Under the pieces are notes generated by a model. That model saw only the letters and a list, made by a program, of their open reading frames with translations, searched no databases and was not told the origin of the DNA. Positions 6,887 to 16,669 of a stretch of 64,000 bases of DNA are shown in pieces. The first letter of the stretch is position 1. Each line of letters begins with the position of its first letter. The DNA is from Flavivirga eckloniae (lineage in GTDB: Bacteria > Bacteroidota > Bacteroidia > Flavobacteriales > Flavobacteriaceae). The stretch lies in NCBI RefSeq assembly GCF_002886045.1, contig NZ_CP025791.1:4107001-4171000 (forward strand), read 5' to 3'. A program made the position numbers and the translations under genes.

Positions 6887-9800
6887 CTACTTAACTAACA
6901 AACGAATACCTTCACTATGACTGCTAAATTCTGGTGCATACATGCTTTGTATGGTCGTGATTCCATTACTCATATTACCAGCATTATTAACTCTTAAATC
7001 GTATTCAAAAACATAAATACCCTTTGGCAAATAATCGAAAAAGAAATTAGTTGAAGCATCTTTAGTACTTTCATAATACCCTAAACCATCTTGCCATTTG
7101 TATTGCGATAATACATTTATGGGCTCTAACCCTGAAGCTCGCATATCTTTCATATGAATGAATTCCATAGCTCTATCGCTTCGCAATTCTATACGAACTC
7201 TTACCAGATCTCCAACTTTTAAATGGGTGTCTTCGGTGATTTCAGAAATGGTCTCTCCTGTATCTGTATTTTGTTTTAAGAACAGCTTTTTCTTTAGTTT
7301 AAGGGGTGTTTCTGCCGATGTGATTTTATCTAAATCCTCAAAGTATTGCCAATATAAACCTCCCCAGGCAATTCCATTGCCTTTTTTAGTGAGTTTTACT
7401 TCTCCCATTTGAGGCTTTATTTCTGAAGTGTTCCATGATGTTTTGTAATAACCTGTACCAGCTTCTACTTTTACATTTTCTAATTTAGAAGGTGTTATTG
7501 TTTGTCCGCCTAAAACAACATCTACCATATCTGTAACGCTTAACCAATCGCTTCCTTGAAGTAGTAATGCGTATACAGCATCTGTAGTAGCTTTTGTGGT
7601 TTCCCACTTATTGGTTTGTTTGTTTTTGAGTAACCAGATTTTTAGATTATCGATTGTTTCAAGGTTTTTTGTTTCACTTTGAATGGTATGTCCAATTTCT
7701 GAAAACGTTTCAATAAGCAAAGATTGTGTTTCAATAGGTGCCTGATACCAATACCACGAGCTGGTATTTTCTTTCCAGTACATACCTAGTTCTTCTGATG
7801 TAATACTGGTTTCATTTAACGATTTTAAAATTTTACTTGCCGTTTTAGAATCGTTACTCCTATGAGACACTAATGCCATTAATCCTTTGGCATAAAGCGG
7901 ACGTTTTAACCAATACTTTTGAATTTGTGTTTGGTAGTATTTGGTAATATCTTCAACTTTTTTCGATTTTTTAATATCTGTATAGAAGCTTCGCATGTAT
8001 AAATAATGCAATTGTGTGTAGCTTAAATGGTCTTTATTTAAATCGACTTTAGCGTTGTATTTTCTAATATCATGGTATTCTTTTACAAATTGCGCATCGA
8101 GATATTGAATGGCTTTTGAGATCATTTGTGACGTCTCGACTGCGCTCGACGAGACAGATAGTTGTTTAAGATGTCCGAAACCAGTCATAATGTGCTGGGT
8201 AATAAACCTGTTTTCATAGCCTCCCCTAAACCAAGCCCAGGCACCGGAACTCATTTGATTATTTTTTAGTTTCCTAATAGCAGATTGTAATTCATTAGTC
8301 ATTTTGTTAAAATCGAAAAGTAAAGCTATGCGCTTTTTCTGTTCCGTCTCGTTCTGTGCGTCACGTAACCAGGGTGTTTCCTGGATAAGAATGGATTTTA
8401 ATTCCTCATTCTTTTCTAAGTTGGAAATAAGTACATCTTGAGATTTCCATTGGTTAAAAACGTCCTGTATTCTTGGATTTGAGTTCGCAATATGCTGTGC
8501 CAGGGCATTAGCATAATAACGACTAAATGTTTGCTCGTTACATTCGTACGGATACTCCATTAAATAGGGGAGTGCCTGTACTGCGTACCATGCAGGGTTG
8601 GAAGTCATTTCCAAGGTTAGCTTATGGTGCTTAAGTGTTGATGATTGGTTGTCGAGCGAAGTTGAAGCAAGTTTGTCTAATGTAAATGTTTTAGTCTGGT
8701 TACTACGAATCCACATGGGGAGTGTTTCGGTAACTAGCATTCTATTGGAAAGCACAGGTAATGCGTTTTGTTCGCCATCGCTAAAGCTTTCCGATTTTGC
8801 AATTATTTTGTATTGTACGGCTTGTACATCATCTGGGATTGATATATCCCATGATACTTGAGTGTTGCCTTTTGGAGCGACGGTGAAGGCTCCCTCTAAC
8901 TCTCCGGAAGGGGTAGGGCTATCTTGTTTGCGGATTAACTTGTTGGAGATGTCTTTTCCTGAAATGGCATCTGTTAGAATTAATGTAGCTTGTCCTTCTA
9001 ATTGTTTTTCGGTGAGGTTTGCAATTTTTGTGCTAATGGTAATATGATCGCCTTCTCGTAAAAAACGAGGCGCATTTGGAGTAACCATTAATTCTTTTTG
9101 GGTAACCGTTGTTAATGTTTTAGTGGTGCTTTCTAAGGTTTTAGTATGCGCTAATAACTGCAATTTCCATTGGGTTAAAGCCTCTGGTGTGGTAAAGCTA
9201 AAACTAACATGACCTTCTGAATCCGTTTGCAAGTGAGGAAAGAAAAAGGCTGTTTCCTGCAGGTTTTTGCGAATTTGAACGTTGTCGAAGTTTGGCTTTT
9301 CTAGTGTGTTTTCAATTTGTTCCTTTTTTAAATCAAGTTCATCGCGATCATTTACTAATCCGGAAATGTCAGCTTCTGTTTCTTCTCCTGTAATTACTTG
9401 GTCGAAGTTGGATTTCGATTTGCTCATAACTTGTTCTTCTATTTCCATACTTCTTTCTGGGGCGGGGGCATTGGCTGCACGACTGTAATATCCTCTGTTT
9501 ATTGATATATTGTTATTCCCAAAATAGAATCCAAACCAATTAAGTTGGTCATAGGATTGGTGCGAGTAACTTATTTTGGAAGCTCTATTATAGACTCTAA
9601 AATGACGCGTGCCAAAGCTCTGGTGTGCATTAGTGCTGTTACGGGAAAGATATACAGATTTAAAAACAGGGGAGAAACTCCAGTTTTGAGGTTTAAATTG
9701 GTCTAATGATGCATCATACATACTTGCCAATAACTCTGCACTAACTTTATCGCCCTGTGGGCCCTTGATTTTAAAACTCCAGGTTTCGTCTGCTCCAGGC

Positions 9801-12800
9801 TGTAACTTATCTCTAAAGGTTCTGGTTTCTATATCTAAATCTGTTTTGGGGTAAGGAACCGATATGTTTAAACTGTTAGATTTAAAGCTGTTAAAAGCAG
9901 CAAAACTGTAATTAACCGTAAACCCTCCAATATCCTCATTATTTATGGGAACAGTAATTGTTTTTTTGTTGTTATTTAGTTGAATGCTATATGTTTTTAC
10001 AATCTTACGGTCTTTTTCTATATGAACCGTAACGTTTAAATTGCTAGAGGCAGAACCTAGTGTAATTAATGCTTTTTCGCCTGTGCTGTAACTTGATTTA
10101 TTTGTTGTTATGTAGAATAATTGTTTATCTGCTATGGTTTTATCTGTATCGCTGTATAAGGTTGTTTTAATTTCATCTTTAACGAGTTGCCCGAACTTAT
10201 CCTTGCTTTCTAAAAGAATAGTATAGGCACCCGATTGCCATTTTTTTATTTTACCAAGGTTAAGCTTTTTGGTGGTTTCTGTGTTAAAAGACGATACGAA
10301 CACGAGTTCTCCTTTTTCCCAGTTGTTAGGAGACTCTTCATTACCGTAGGCATCATGAGGGAACATTTTTTTAAAGACGTCTTTCGAAAACTCCTGATAG
10401 TCTGGAGCAGCCCATGGTCTTGGTCTCAAAACACTTTCTGGGGCCATTAATTTGTAGATTTTAATGGTTCCTTTTGCCGGTACAAATTCACCATTTAGGT
10501 TTTTGGTATCTATGTCTATAGCATGTGTTTTTTTAGTTTTATCCAGTAGATTGGCAATAGACATATTTGCGGTAAACGCATGGTATCCTACATTAACTAC
10601 TGTGGTAGCACTTCTGGTTTCACCATTTAAATCGGTAACGTCTGCAGTTACTTCGTATTTAAAAATGGGAAGATTTGTTTTATCTACACTTTGGTCAGGA
10701 ATGGCTTTAAAAGTAATTTCAAACTCGCCTTTTTCATTAGTTGTACTTTCGCCATGGGTGATTTCCTGAGGTTCGCTATAAAACCATGATGGGTGATAGA
10801 AATAACACCAACGTGGATATTCTATTTTTCTATGAACTCGATATGCTACTTTGGCATTGGTAATATGGCTTCCGGCGTAAGCTAAGGCATGTCCTTTTAC
10901 CGTTGCAGAGTCGTTAACCTTAAAGGTTTCTGTTATAGGGTTAAACTTGGTTTCAAACTTTGGACGTTTGTATTCTTCAACAGAAAAATAATGATTTGAA
11001 TATACTCTATTAGATGCGACATCAGAATTAAAATTAATATAATACATGCCATTTAAACCGTCGTTTGGTAATATAAACTCACCTGAAACCGAACCAAATT
11101 CATTGGTTTTTAGGTCTAAGGTCTTAATTTTTTCATGATTGGTATTATGTAAAAAGGCATGAACGCTTTGATTTGCTAATACTTCAGATTTACCTTCTTT
11201 AGTTTTTATGGCAATTGCTTTAAAATAAACGGTTTGTCCAGGTCTGTAGATACTTCTATCTGTGAATATAAAAGATTTGTATGTTACTTTTTCTTGGTGT
11301 TGCTCATAATATCTGTTTATATAATATCCCCCGAAATAAGCAGAATCGTTGCCAAATTTAACTTTGGCTTTAAGGTCTCTATAGTTCTCGTTGCTTTTTT
11401 CAATTTTTACTTCACCGTGAGCGTTTGTAGTAAAGTTTTCTGTTTGGTGATTTCTTTCGTAATTTTTAATGTAGCTTATTTCTACTTTTGCATTTTCAAT
11501 AGGTTTTCCGGTATTTCTATCGATAATTTGAAACATTTTATAATCCTTGTTTTCCGTTTCAACCATTGCTAAATTGGTTACTTGAATCGTGCCGAAGGCA
11601 AATGTTGCGTCATCATCTTTAGGTGAGGCAAAAACTAAATAAATACCATTGTTTAGTTTTGGGATTGAAACTTCGGTAGTGTGTGTTTGGAAATCGGACT
11701 CGTTTCTTAATACGTAATCCCAATTTTTATGAACATCCAGCTTTTTAATAAATGCTAATTGCTCGTCTTGTCTGTATGTTTTATTAAATTTCTCAAGCTG
11801 ATTTCTACTAAGCCTGAATATTTTAAATTGAAGTTGATGCAGGTTTTTATGGCGTATTAACAAGCGGGCATCTTGCTGTATAGGAAGGAAGTCTTCTTTA
11901 GTAATTTGAAGTGATTGCGCTTCTATTTGCTGTTTTAAAACGTTACATTTTTTAGCACCATTGCTTTTTGGGAATTTTGAACTAACATTATCGCAAATCG
12001 TCTTGGCATCTTTAAGTTTCCAACGGTTCTCCTCGTTAGTTTTAGGTTGATAATTGGCGCCTTGTTGATTGTAAATAGTAGCTATTTCGTAATCGTACAA
12101 TGCTGAAACTTCATGAGTTTTTAAACGGTCCTTTTCTGTATTTAAAGTATTTAATAGTATAGATTCTTTATCATTGAATGTAGCATGTTGGTTTACGAAT
12201 TTTAAACGGTGAATATTCACATCTGCTAAAGCAAAAGGTGTTTTGTCTTTTATATGAAATTGAATCAAATCCTGATAAATCTTTAAAGCATTTAACTGCA
12301 GTGATGTCGAATCTTTTGATTCTATTTTCAATTTTGAAAACGCCTTGGTATCGCTTAAAAAATCTGGAGAATCAACTTCAAATTTATAGGCGGGTTTTGT
12401 AATATTGGTCTCATCGGTTTTGTAAAACTCTAACGCATTATGACTTAAAAAATCGAATAAAGTTGGTCTGTAGATTTTAGAATCCTTTTGCAAGTTTAAT
12501 ATATCATCATAATTACTTAAGGACTCTAATTGTAATAGTAATCCGCTTTGCAGCGAATTTTGGTAGTGTATATGAACCTCGCTAAATAATGTTTGTAAAT
12601 CCCATGTCCTAAAATCGGTGGTATCTACCTTTTCAGCCGTATTTGTGCGATTATAGAATTTCCATCTATTTTGGTGAAAATATTGCCAATACATATTGGC
12701 GAGCATACTTTCTAAAATATTCTTTTCGGGGAATGCACTTGCTTTAATTTCAGCTTTAAAATCATTAATAATTTTAAGTTGTGCATCTTCCTCTAAAACC

Positions 12801-13024
12801 AAAGCGAATTTGCTTTTAAAAAGCATGGTTTTAATGAGTTGTGAGGTGTTTTTATCTTTTTTTGCAAGCTTGGTAATGTCTTCAACAATCTTTAATGCAG
12901 ACTTTGGTAAGCCTTTAACTTCCAATTGTTCAACTTTATCCCATAGGTTTTTATATGGATTGTTTTGGGCGTTGGAAAATGCTGCAAATAGTATAATCAT
13001 TAATAAGGATAAAGCGTTTTTCAT
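6887..13024 (-). CDS. Large alpha-2-macroglobulin family protein with thioester motif
   Basis: 2045-aa secreted protein. A type I signal peptide (ending FSNAQ) has no lipobox Cys. A helical N-terminal region of about 500 residues is followed by macroglobulin domains (MG2-like segment with TDRSIYRPGQTVYFKA near residue 590). The bait/A2M segment PEALTQWKLQLLAHT leads to the alpha-helical thioester domain. The reactive motif is CNEQ, with Cys1495 and Gln1498 both kept, so the protease- or surface-trapping thioester should form. Bacterial homologues guard the periplasm or surface against proteases and are often paired with a penicillin-binding protein (PbpC), which is not seen here. Residues 1624-1631 are encoded by a palindromic repeat. 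Start ATG at 13024. Confidence 0.93.
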   Translation of the reverse strand: MKNALSLLMIILFAAFSNAQNNPYKNLWDKVEQLEVKGLPKSALKIVEDITKLAKKDKNTSQLIKTMLFKSKFALVLEEDAQLKIINDFKAEIKASAFPEKNILESMLANMYWQYFHQNRWKFYNRTNTAEKVDTTDFRTWDLQTLFSEVHIHYQNSLQSGLLLQLESLSNYDDILNLQKDSKIYRPTLFDFLSHNALEFYKTDETNITKPAYKFEVDSPDFLSDTKAFSKLKIESKDSTSLQLNALKIYQDLIQFHIKDKTPFALADVNIHRLKFVNQHATFNDKESILLNTLNTEKDRLKTHEVSALYDYEIATIYNQQGANYQPKTNEENRWKLKDAKTICDNVSSKFPKSNGAKKCNVLKQQIEAQSLQITKEDFLPIQQDARLLIRHKNLHQLQFKIFRLSRNQLEKFNKTYRQDEQLAFIKKLDVHKNWDYVLRNESDFQTHTTEVSIPKLNNGIYLVFASPKDDDATFAFGTIQVTNLAMVETENKDYKMFQIIDRNTGKPIENAKVEISYIKNYERNHQTENFTTNAHGEVKIEKSNENYRDLKAKVKFGNDSAYFGGYYINRYYEQHQEKVTYKSFIFTDRSIYRPGQTVYFKAIAIKTKEGKSEVLANQSVHAFLHNTNHEKIKTLDLKTNEFGSVSGEFILPNDGLNGMYYINFNSDVASNRVYSNHYFSVEEYKRPKFETKFNPITETFKVNDSATVKGHALAYAGSHITNAKVAYRVHRKIEYPRWCYFYHPSWFYSEPQEITHGESTTNEKGEFEITFKAIPDQSVDKTNLPIFKYEVTADVTDLNGETRSATTVVNVGYHAFTANMSIANLLDKTKKTHAIDIDTKNLNGEFVPAKGTIKIYKLMAPESVLRPRPWAAPDYQEFSKDVFKKMFPHDAYGNEESPNNWEKGELVFVSSFNTETTKKLNLGKIKKWQSGAYTILLESKDKFGQLVKDEIKTTLYSDTDKTIADKQLFYITTNKSSYSTGEKALITLGSASSNLNVTVHIEKDRKIVKTYSIQLNNNKKTITVPINNEDIGGFTVNYSFAAFNSFKSNSLNISVPYPKTDLDIETRTFRDKLQPGADETWSFKIKGPQGDKVSAELLASMYDASLDQFKPQNWSFSPVFKSVYLSRNSTNAHQSFGTRHFRVYNRASKISYSHQSYDQLNWFGFYFGNNNISINRGYYSRAANAPAPERSMEIEEQVMSKSKSNFDQVITGEETEADISGLVNDRDELDLKKEQIENTLEKPNFDNVQIRKNLQETAFFFPHLQTDSEGHVSFSFTTPEALTQWKLQLLAHTKTLESTTKTLTTVTQKELMVTPNAPRFLREGDHITISTKIANLTEKQLEGQATLILTDAISGKDISNKLIRKQDSPTPSGELEGAFTVAPKGNTQVSWDISIPDDVQAVQYKIIAKSESFSDGEQNALPVLSNRMLVTETLPMWIRSNQTKTFTLDKLASTSLDNQSSTLKHHKLTLEMTSNPAWYAVQALPYLMEYPYECNEQTFSRYYANALAQHIANSNPRIQDVFNQWKSQDVLISNLEKNEELKSILIQETPWLRDAQNETEQKKRIALLFDFNKMTNELQSAIRKLKNNQMSSGAWAWFRGGYENRFITQHIMTGFGHLKQLSVSSSAVETSQMISKAIQYLDAQFVKEYHDIRKYNAKVDLNKDHLSYTQLHYLYMRSFYTDIKKSKKVEDITKYYQTQIQKYWLKRPLYAKGLMALVSHRSNDSKTASKILKSLNETSITSEELGMYWKENTSSWYWYQAPIETQSLLIETFSEIGHTIQSETKNLETIDNLKIWLLKNKQTNKWETTKATTDAVYALLLQGSDWLSVTDMVDVVLGGQTITPSKLENVKVEAGTGYYKTSWNTSEIKPQMGEVKLTKKGNGIAWGGLYWQYFEDLDKITSAETPLKLKKKLFLKQNTDTGETISEITEDTHLKVGDLVRVRIELRSDRAMEFIHMKDMRASGLEPINVLSQYKWQDGLGYYESTKDASTNFFFDYLPKGIYVFEYDLRVNNAGNMSNGITTIQSMYAPEFSSHSEGIRLLVK
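8133..8155. repeat. GC-rich palindromic element inside the macroglobulin gene
   Basis: A 23-base segment with arms GTCTCG and CGAGAC around ACTGCGCTCGA, much richer in GC than its surroundings. On the coding strand it reads in frame as VSSSAVET (residues 1624-1631) in the helical thioester domain. The string resembles dispersed Flavobacteriaceae intergenic repeats (a shorter relative of 6340-6380). Occurrence inside a gene is unusual; an in-frame insertion is the simplest reading. Confidence 0.55.
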
Positions 13025-13163
13025 TGTTTAATTTTTTTCTAAAATACTTTCAAAAGCTATACCAAAAAAACAGGAATGAGTAAACCTGTTGTTTGGCTGA
13101 GTGAAGTTAGGTTTTTATCTATGTAAAAGAAAGTTTATTTTTACGTTTTCGACTATTTGTGTT

Positions 13164-14117
13164 ATGAAATTTATTTTGCTCCTTTTCTTAGTACCCGCAA
13201 TGGCTTTTGGTCAATCAAACTTTGATGAGATAGAAATACTATTCAAGAAAAAACAATTTACTAAAGCGGAACAATCTGTTCGCAATTACTTAAAAAAACA
13301 TCCAAATAGCTTACTGGCCATAGAGTTGCTGGGGGATGCTTACGGGCATCAAAAAAAATGGGATGATGCTATTTTACAGTATCAAAAGTTAGTGAAAACT
13401 AAGGAGAATAATGCTAATTATCATTATAAATATGGTGGGGCTTTGGGGATGAAGGCATTATCTATTAGTAAATTAAAGGCTTTGGGGATTATTGGTGATG
13501 TAAGAGATGCCTTTTTAAGGGCTGCTGAATTAGATAAAAACCATATTGATACCCGTTGGGCACTGGTAGAGTTATACATGCAATTACCAGGTATTATTGG
13601 AGGAAGTAAGAGTAAATCGCTACATTTTGCAGAGGAATTGGAAGCGCTTTCGAAAGTGGATGGCTATTTGGCAAAAGGATATATTTATGAGTATGATGAT
13701 GAACCAGAGTTTGCCGAGAAGTATTATAAAATGGCTATAAAGGTAGGTGGTTCTGTAACTTGTTATGATAAATTAACGGCTTTATACGAAAACGAAAAGC
13801 AACCGGAAAAGGCTATTGAAAATATTGAAGCTGCTCATAAAAAACACCAACGTAATGCAATGCATTACCAGATTGGTAAGGTGGCTGCTGAATATAATAT
13901 TGAACTACAAAAGGGAGAACGCTGTTTACATACTTATATAACTAATTACTCTGCTGAGGATGGTGTGCCTAAGGCTTGGGCAAATTACCGCTTGGCTCAA
14001 ATTTACACGCATAAAAAGAACAAAACGGAGGCTCTGAAGTATATTGGATTGGCTATTACTGAATTGCCTAACATTAAACCTTTTAAGGAGCTTAGGGAGA
14101 GGATTCTTGAACAGTGA
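13164..14117 (+). CDS. Exported tetratricopeptide-repeat protein
   Basis: 317-aa protein with a cleavable signal peptide (MKFILLLFLVPAMAFGQ) and TPR-like helical repeats through most of its length. NSLLAIELLGDAYGHQKKWDDAILQYQKLV is a clear TPR, split here as positions about 41-72. Further repeats lie near residues 170-200 and 260-300. Such proteins act as periplasmic scaffolds; the partner is unknown. The ATG at 13164 opens the signal peptide; an in-frame extension to 13101 would precede it and is rejected. Divergent from the macroglobulin gene. The stop codon TGA is the first step of a heptad array. Confidence 0.82.
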   Translation: MKFILLLFLVPAMAFGQSNFDEIEILFKKKQFTKAEQSVRNYLKKHPNSLLAIELLGDAYGHQKKWDDAILQYQKLVKTKENNANYHYKYGGALGMKALSISKLKALGIIGDVRDAFLRAAELDKNHIDTRWALVELYMQLPGIIGGSKSKSLHFAEELEALSKVDGYLAKGYIYEYDDEPEFAEKYYKMAIKVGGSVTCYDKLTALYENEKQPEKAIENIEAAHKKHQRNAMHYQIGKVAAEYNIELQKGERCLHTYITNYSAEDGVPKAWANYRLAQIYTHKKNKTEALKYIGLAITELPNIKPFKELRERILEQ

Positions 14118-14170
14118 TCAGTATACAGTTAGCAGTGGTCAGTATACGGTTGGCAGTGGCAGTTTACAGT
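14112..14170. repeat. Degenerate heptad array, conserved CAGT every 7 bp
   Basis: CAGT recurs at 14112, 14119, 14126, 14133, 14140, (CGGT) 14147 and 14154, then at 14160 after one 6-base step, and at 14167. The three bases between copies vary. The first 21 bases after the stop and the next 21 differ at three places, each an A in the first and a G in the second. The array begins in the stop codon of the TPR gene (CAGTGA). Confidence 0.8.
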
Positions 14171-14257
14171 ACTTATGATATTCAATTCGTGTTATTAAGT
14201 TTTAATAAATATGATAAATGATACGAAAGGCATAGTTAGAAAAAGTTATTTTTTCTT

Positions 14258-14410
14258 GAACACTGAACACTGAACACTGAACACTGAACACTGAACACTG
14301 AACACTGAACACTGAACACTGAACACTGAACACTGAACACTGAACACTGAACACTGAACACTGAACACTGAACACTGAACACTGAACACTGAACACTGAA
14401 CATTGAACAC
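14258..14410. repeat. 7-bp tandem repeat, GAACACT x 21
   Basis: Twenty-one full units of GAACACT (the last is GAACATT) and six bases of a further copy. There are no spacers, so this is not a CRISPR array. It lies 58 bases upstream of mpl. Open reading frames across it simply encode the heptad in three frames and are not genes. The unit is the reverse complement, rotated, of GTTCAGT found at 27769-27775. Confidence 0.95.
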
Positions 14411-14468
14411 AAAAACATTTTACCCCGTTTAATTTGGAATTTGAAAATTGTAGCTAGATATTTGTTTT

Positions 14469-15824
14469 ATGAACGTACATTTTATAGCTATTGGGGGCGC
14501 TGCGATGCACAATTTAGCCCTAGCATTACACAATAAAGGATATAAAGTAACTGGAAGTGACGATACTATTTTTGAGCCTTCAAAATCAAGATTAGATGCT
14601 AAAGGTTTATTGCCGGAAGCTTTTGGGTGGTATCCTGAAAAAATTACTACAGATTTAGATGCCATTGTTTTGGGAATGCATGCTAAAGCTGATAATCCGG
14701 AATTATTAAAGGCTCAGGAACTGGGTTTGAAAATTTATAGTTATCCGGAGTTTTTGTACGAGCAATCTAAATACAAAACTCGTGTTGTTATTGGTGGAAG
14801 TCACGGTAAGACCACTATAACGTCCATGATTTTACATGTGATGCATTATCATGACAGGGATGTTGATTACATGGTCGGAGCTCAGTTAGAAGGTTTTGAT
14901 GTGATGGTAAAACTTACCGAAGACAACGATTTTATCGTGTTGGAGGGTGATGAATACTTGAGTTCTCCTATTGATAGACGTCCGAAATTTCATTTATACA
15001 AACCTAATATAGCATTGTTAAGTGGTATAGCCTGGGATCATATTAATGTGTTTCCTACCTATGAAAACTATGTGGAGCAGTTTAGCATTTTTGTAGATTC
15101 TATTGTTAATGGTGGTAGTATCAGTTATAATGAAGAAGATCCAGAGGTGAAACGTGTTGTTGAGGCTTCTGTTAATCCGATTCGTAAGTTGCCATATCAA
15201 ACACTTCAATATACGGTTGAAAATGGACAAACCTTATTGGAAACGCCAGAGGGAGAATTGCCCATAGAAATATTTGGAAAGCATAATTTAAATAATCTTG
15301 CTGGTGCTAAGTGGATTTGTCAGCATATGGGAATTGATGAAGATGATTTTTATGAAGCTATTTCTACTTTTAAAGGAGCAAGCAAACGCTTGGAAAAAAT
15401 AGCTGAAGGTAAAAATAGTGTGGCTTATAAAGATTTTGCACACTCACCGAGCAAGGTAGAGGCTACTACCAAGGCTGTTAAGGAACAATATAAAGACAGA
15501 ACTTTAGTGGCATGTTTAGAACTACATACTTACAGTAGTTTAAATGCTGAATTTTTAAAGGAATATAAAGGCGCATTAGATGCTGCCGATGTTGCCGTGG
15601 TATTTTATTCGCCTCATGCGGTTGAAATTAAAAAGCTTGAAGAGGTAACGCATGAGCAAATTGCTAATGCTTTTCAGCGCGATGATTTGATTATTTATAC
15701 GAATCCAGAGGAATTTAAAGACTTTTTGTTTTCTCAGGATTTTGATAATAAAACCTTATTGTTAATGAGTTCTGGTAATTATGGAGGATTGGATTTTGAT
15801 GAGGTTAAGGGTATAATTGAATAG
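14469..15824 (+). CDS. mpl: Mpl-type muropeptide ligase (UDP-MurNAc:tripeptide ligase)
   Basis: Mur-ligase family protein of 451 aa used in peptidoglycan recycling: it joins UDP-MurNAc to L-Ala-gamma-D-Glu-meso-DAP in the cytoplasm with ATP. The Rossmann N-terminus is VHFIAIGGAAMHNLALAL, as in Mpl/MurC. The P-loop is GGSHGKTTITSM (about residue 107), with the central-domain EGDEY and HNLNNLAGA and the C-terminal domain DFAHSP. Mpl rather than MurC is favoured by the N-terminal AAMHNLA motif and length. The ATG at 14469 is the only sensible start, about 58 bases after the GAACACT array. Confidence 0.88.
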   Translation: MNVHFIAIGGAAMHNLALALHNKGYKVTGSDDTIFEPSKSRLDAKGLLPEAFGWYPEKITTDLDAIVLGMHAKADNPELLKAQELGLKIYSYPEFLYEQSKYKTRVVIGGSHGKTTITSMILHVMHYHDRDVDYMVGAQLEGFDVMVKLTEDNDFIVLEGDEYLSSPIDRRPKFHLYKPNIALLSGIAWDHINVFPTYENYVEQFSIFVDSIVNGGSISYNEEDPEVKRVVEASVNPIRKLPYQTLQYTVENGQTLLETPEGELPIEIFGKHNLNNLAGAKWICQHMGIDEDDFYEAISTFKGASKRLEKIAEGKNSVAYKDFAHSPSKVEATTKAVKEQYKDRTLVACLELHTYSSLNAEFLKEYKGALDAADVAVVFYSPHAVEIKKLEEVTHEQIANAFQRDDLIIYTNPEEFKDFLFSQDFDNKTLLLMSSGNYGGLDFDEVKGIIE

Positions 15825-15868
15825 CTTTATTCTCTCAACTATCATAGGATATGGTGACCTCACAGTTA

Positions 15869-16669
15869 TTAGTTCGATGTTGTCGTCTCTGTTCTTGTTT
15901 CAAAGTTATAGGTTATTGTTGCGCTATTCGGAATACTTTCAAAAGAATCCATGACTTTATTTTGGTCAGAAACTTTTGTGAGTTTAACTACCAAACCACC
16001 AATATTACTACTCACAGCAGTAACTCTTACTCCAACGATTTTATATTCTTTAACGATTTTTGAATCAGAAATAAAATCATCTGTATTTGCTGTTAAACCA
16101 GAATAAGTTTCAGTCATTTCAATAACTTGGTTATCCCCATCTGTCGTTATAAAAGTGGCTTGAAATTCGTAGGGGTCGTTAGGTCCTGATGCAGCAATAT
16201 CAACAGTAAATTCAAGATTGTAATCCTGAAATTGAGATAGGTCAACCGTTGCGTTTTGATTTTTGCTAAATGTTTCTATTAATGTTCCTTCTCCAGTTAT
16301 TTCTGTTCTCCACTTTAAAGTAGAGTCATTAAGTTCTAAGATTTCCAAAACATAGTTTTCAAGTCCTGGGTCAGAATCGTCCCAAACGATTGTTAATGTA
16401 TTTCCATTTTCCGTCCAATCTCCAAATTCAGAAACATTTTCTCCATTGTTTCCAAAACCTTCATAAATAAATTCTACTCGATTGTTAGATGTAAATTTTA
16501 AAATATTATTATCTGGAATCCCAGAGTTGTTCCCATTAAATGTACTTGATATTCCATACCAAGTTCCTATCAAAGTGCTATTATTTCCGTTATTGTTTTC
16601 ATCATCTGATGAGCAAGATAAAATCGTAATTCCTAAGATAATTGTAAGTAATAAATTTAGTTTTTTCAT
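15869..16669 (-). CDS. Lipocalin-like lipoprotein
   Basis: 266-aa predicted lipoprotein. The signal peptide MKKLNLLLTIILGITILSC is followed by SSDDENNNGNN, a Ser/Asp/Asn-rich linker usual for surface-exposed Bacteroidota lipoproteins (export signal after the lipidated Cys). Residues about 33-120 (LIGTWYGISSTF, FTSNNRVEFIYEG, WTENGNTLTIVWDD) read like a lipocalin-type beta-barrel domain. The second half has beta strands of unknown family. It converges with mpl across a 44-base spacer without an obvious terminator. Function unknown. Confidence 0.75.
   Translation of the reverse strand: MKKLNLLLTIILGITILSCSSDDENNNGNNSTLIGTWYGISSTFNGNNSGIPDNNILKFTSNNRVEFIYEGFGNNGENVSEFGDWTENGNTLTIVWDDSDPGLENYVLEILELNDSTLKWRTEITGEGTLIETFSKNQNATVDLSQFQDYNLEFTVDIAASGPNDPYEFQATFITTDGDNQVIEMTETYSGLTANTDDFISDSKIVKEYKIVGVRVTAVSSNIGGLVVKLTKVSDQNKVMDSFESIPNSATITYNFETRTETTTSN

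Noticed and set aside
11234-11572. 112-codon plus-strand frame inside the macroglobulin gene
   Set aside because: Antisense shadow of a well-supported long gene; several similar frames across 7158-13031 were dropped for the same reason.
14116-14157. Diversity-generating retroelement type A-specific variation
   Set aside because: Three A/G differences are too few, the array is non-coding, and no reverse transcriptase gene is in the window.
14258-14410. Possible CRISPR array
   Set aside because: Units are 7 bp and contiguous without spacers, and no cas genes lie nearby.
14202-14418. Two open frames of 60-64 codons with repeating FSVQCSV peptides
   Set aside because: They are translations of the 7-bp tandem repeat GAACACT in different frames; no gene start or composition support.
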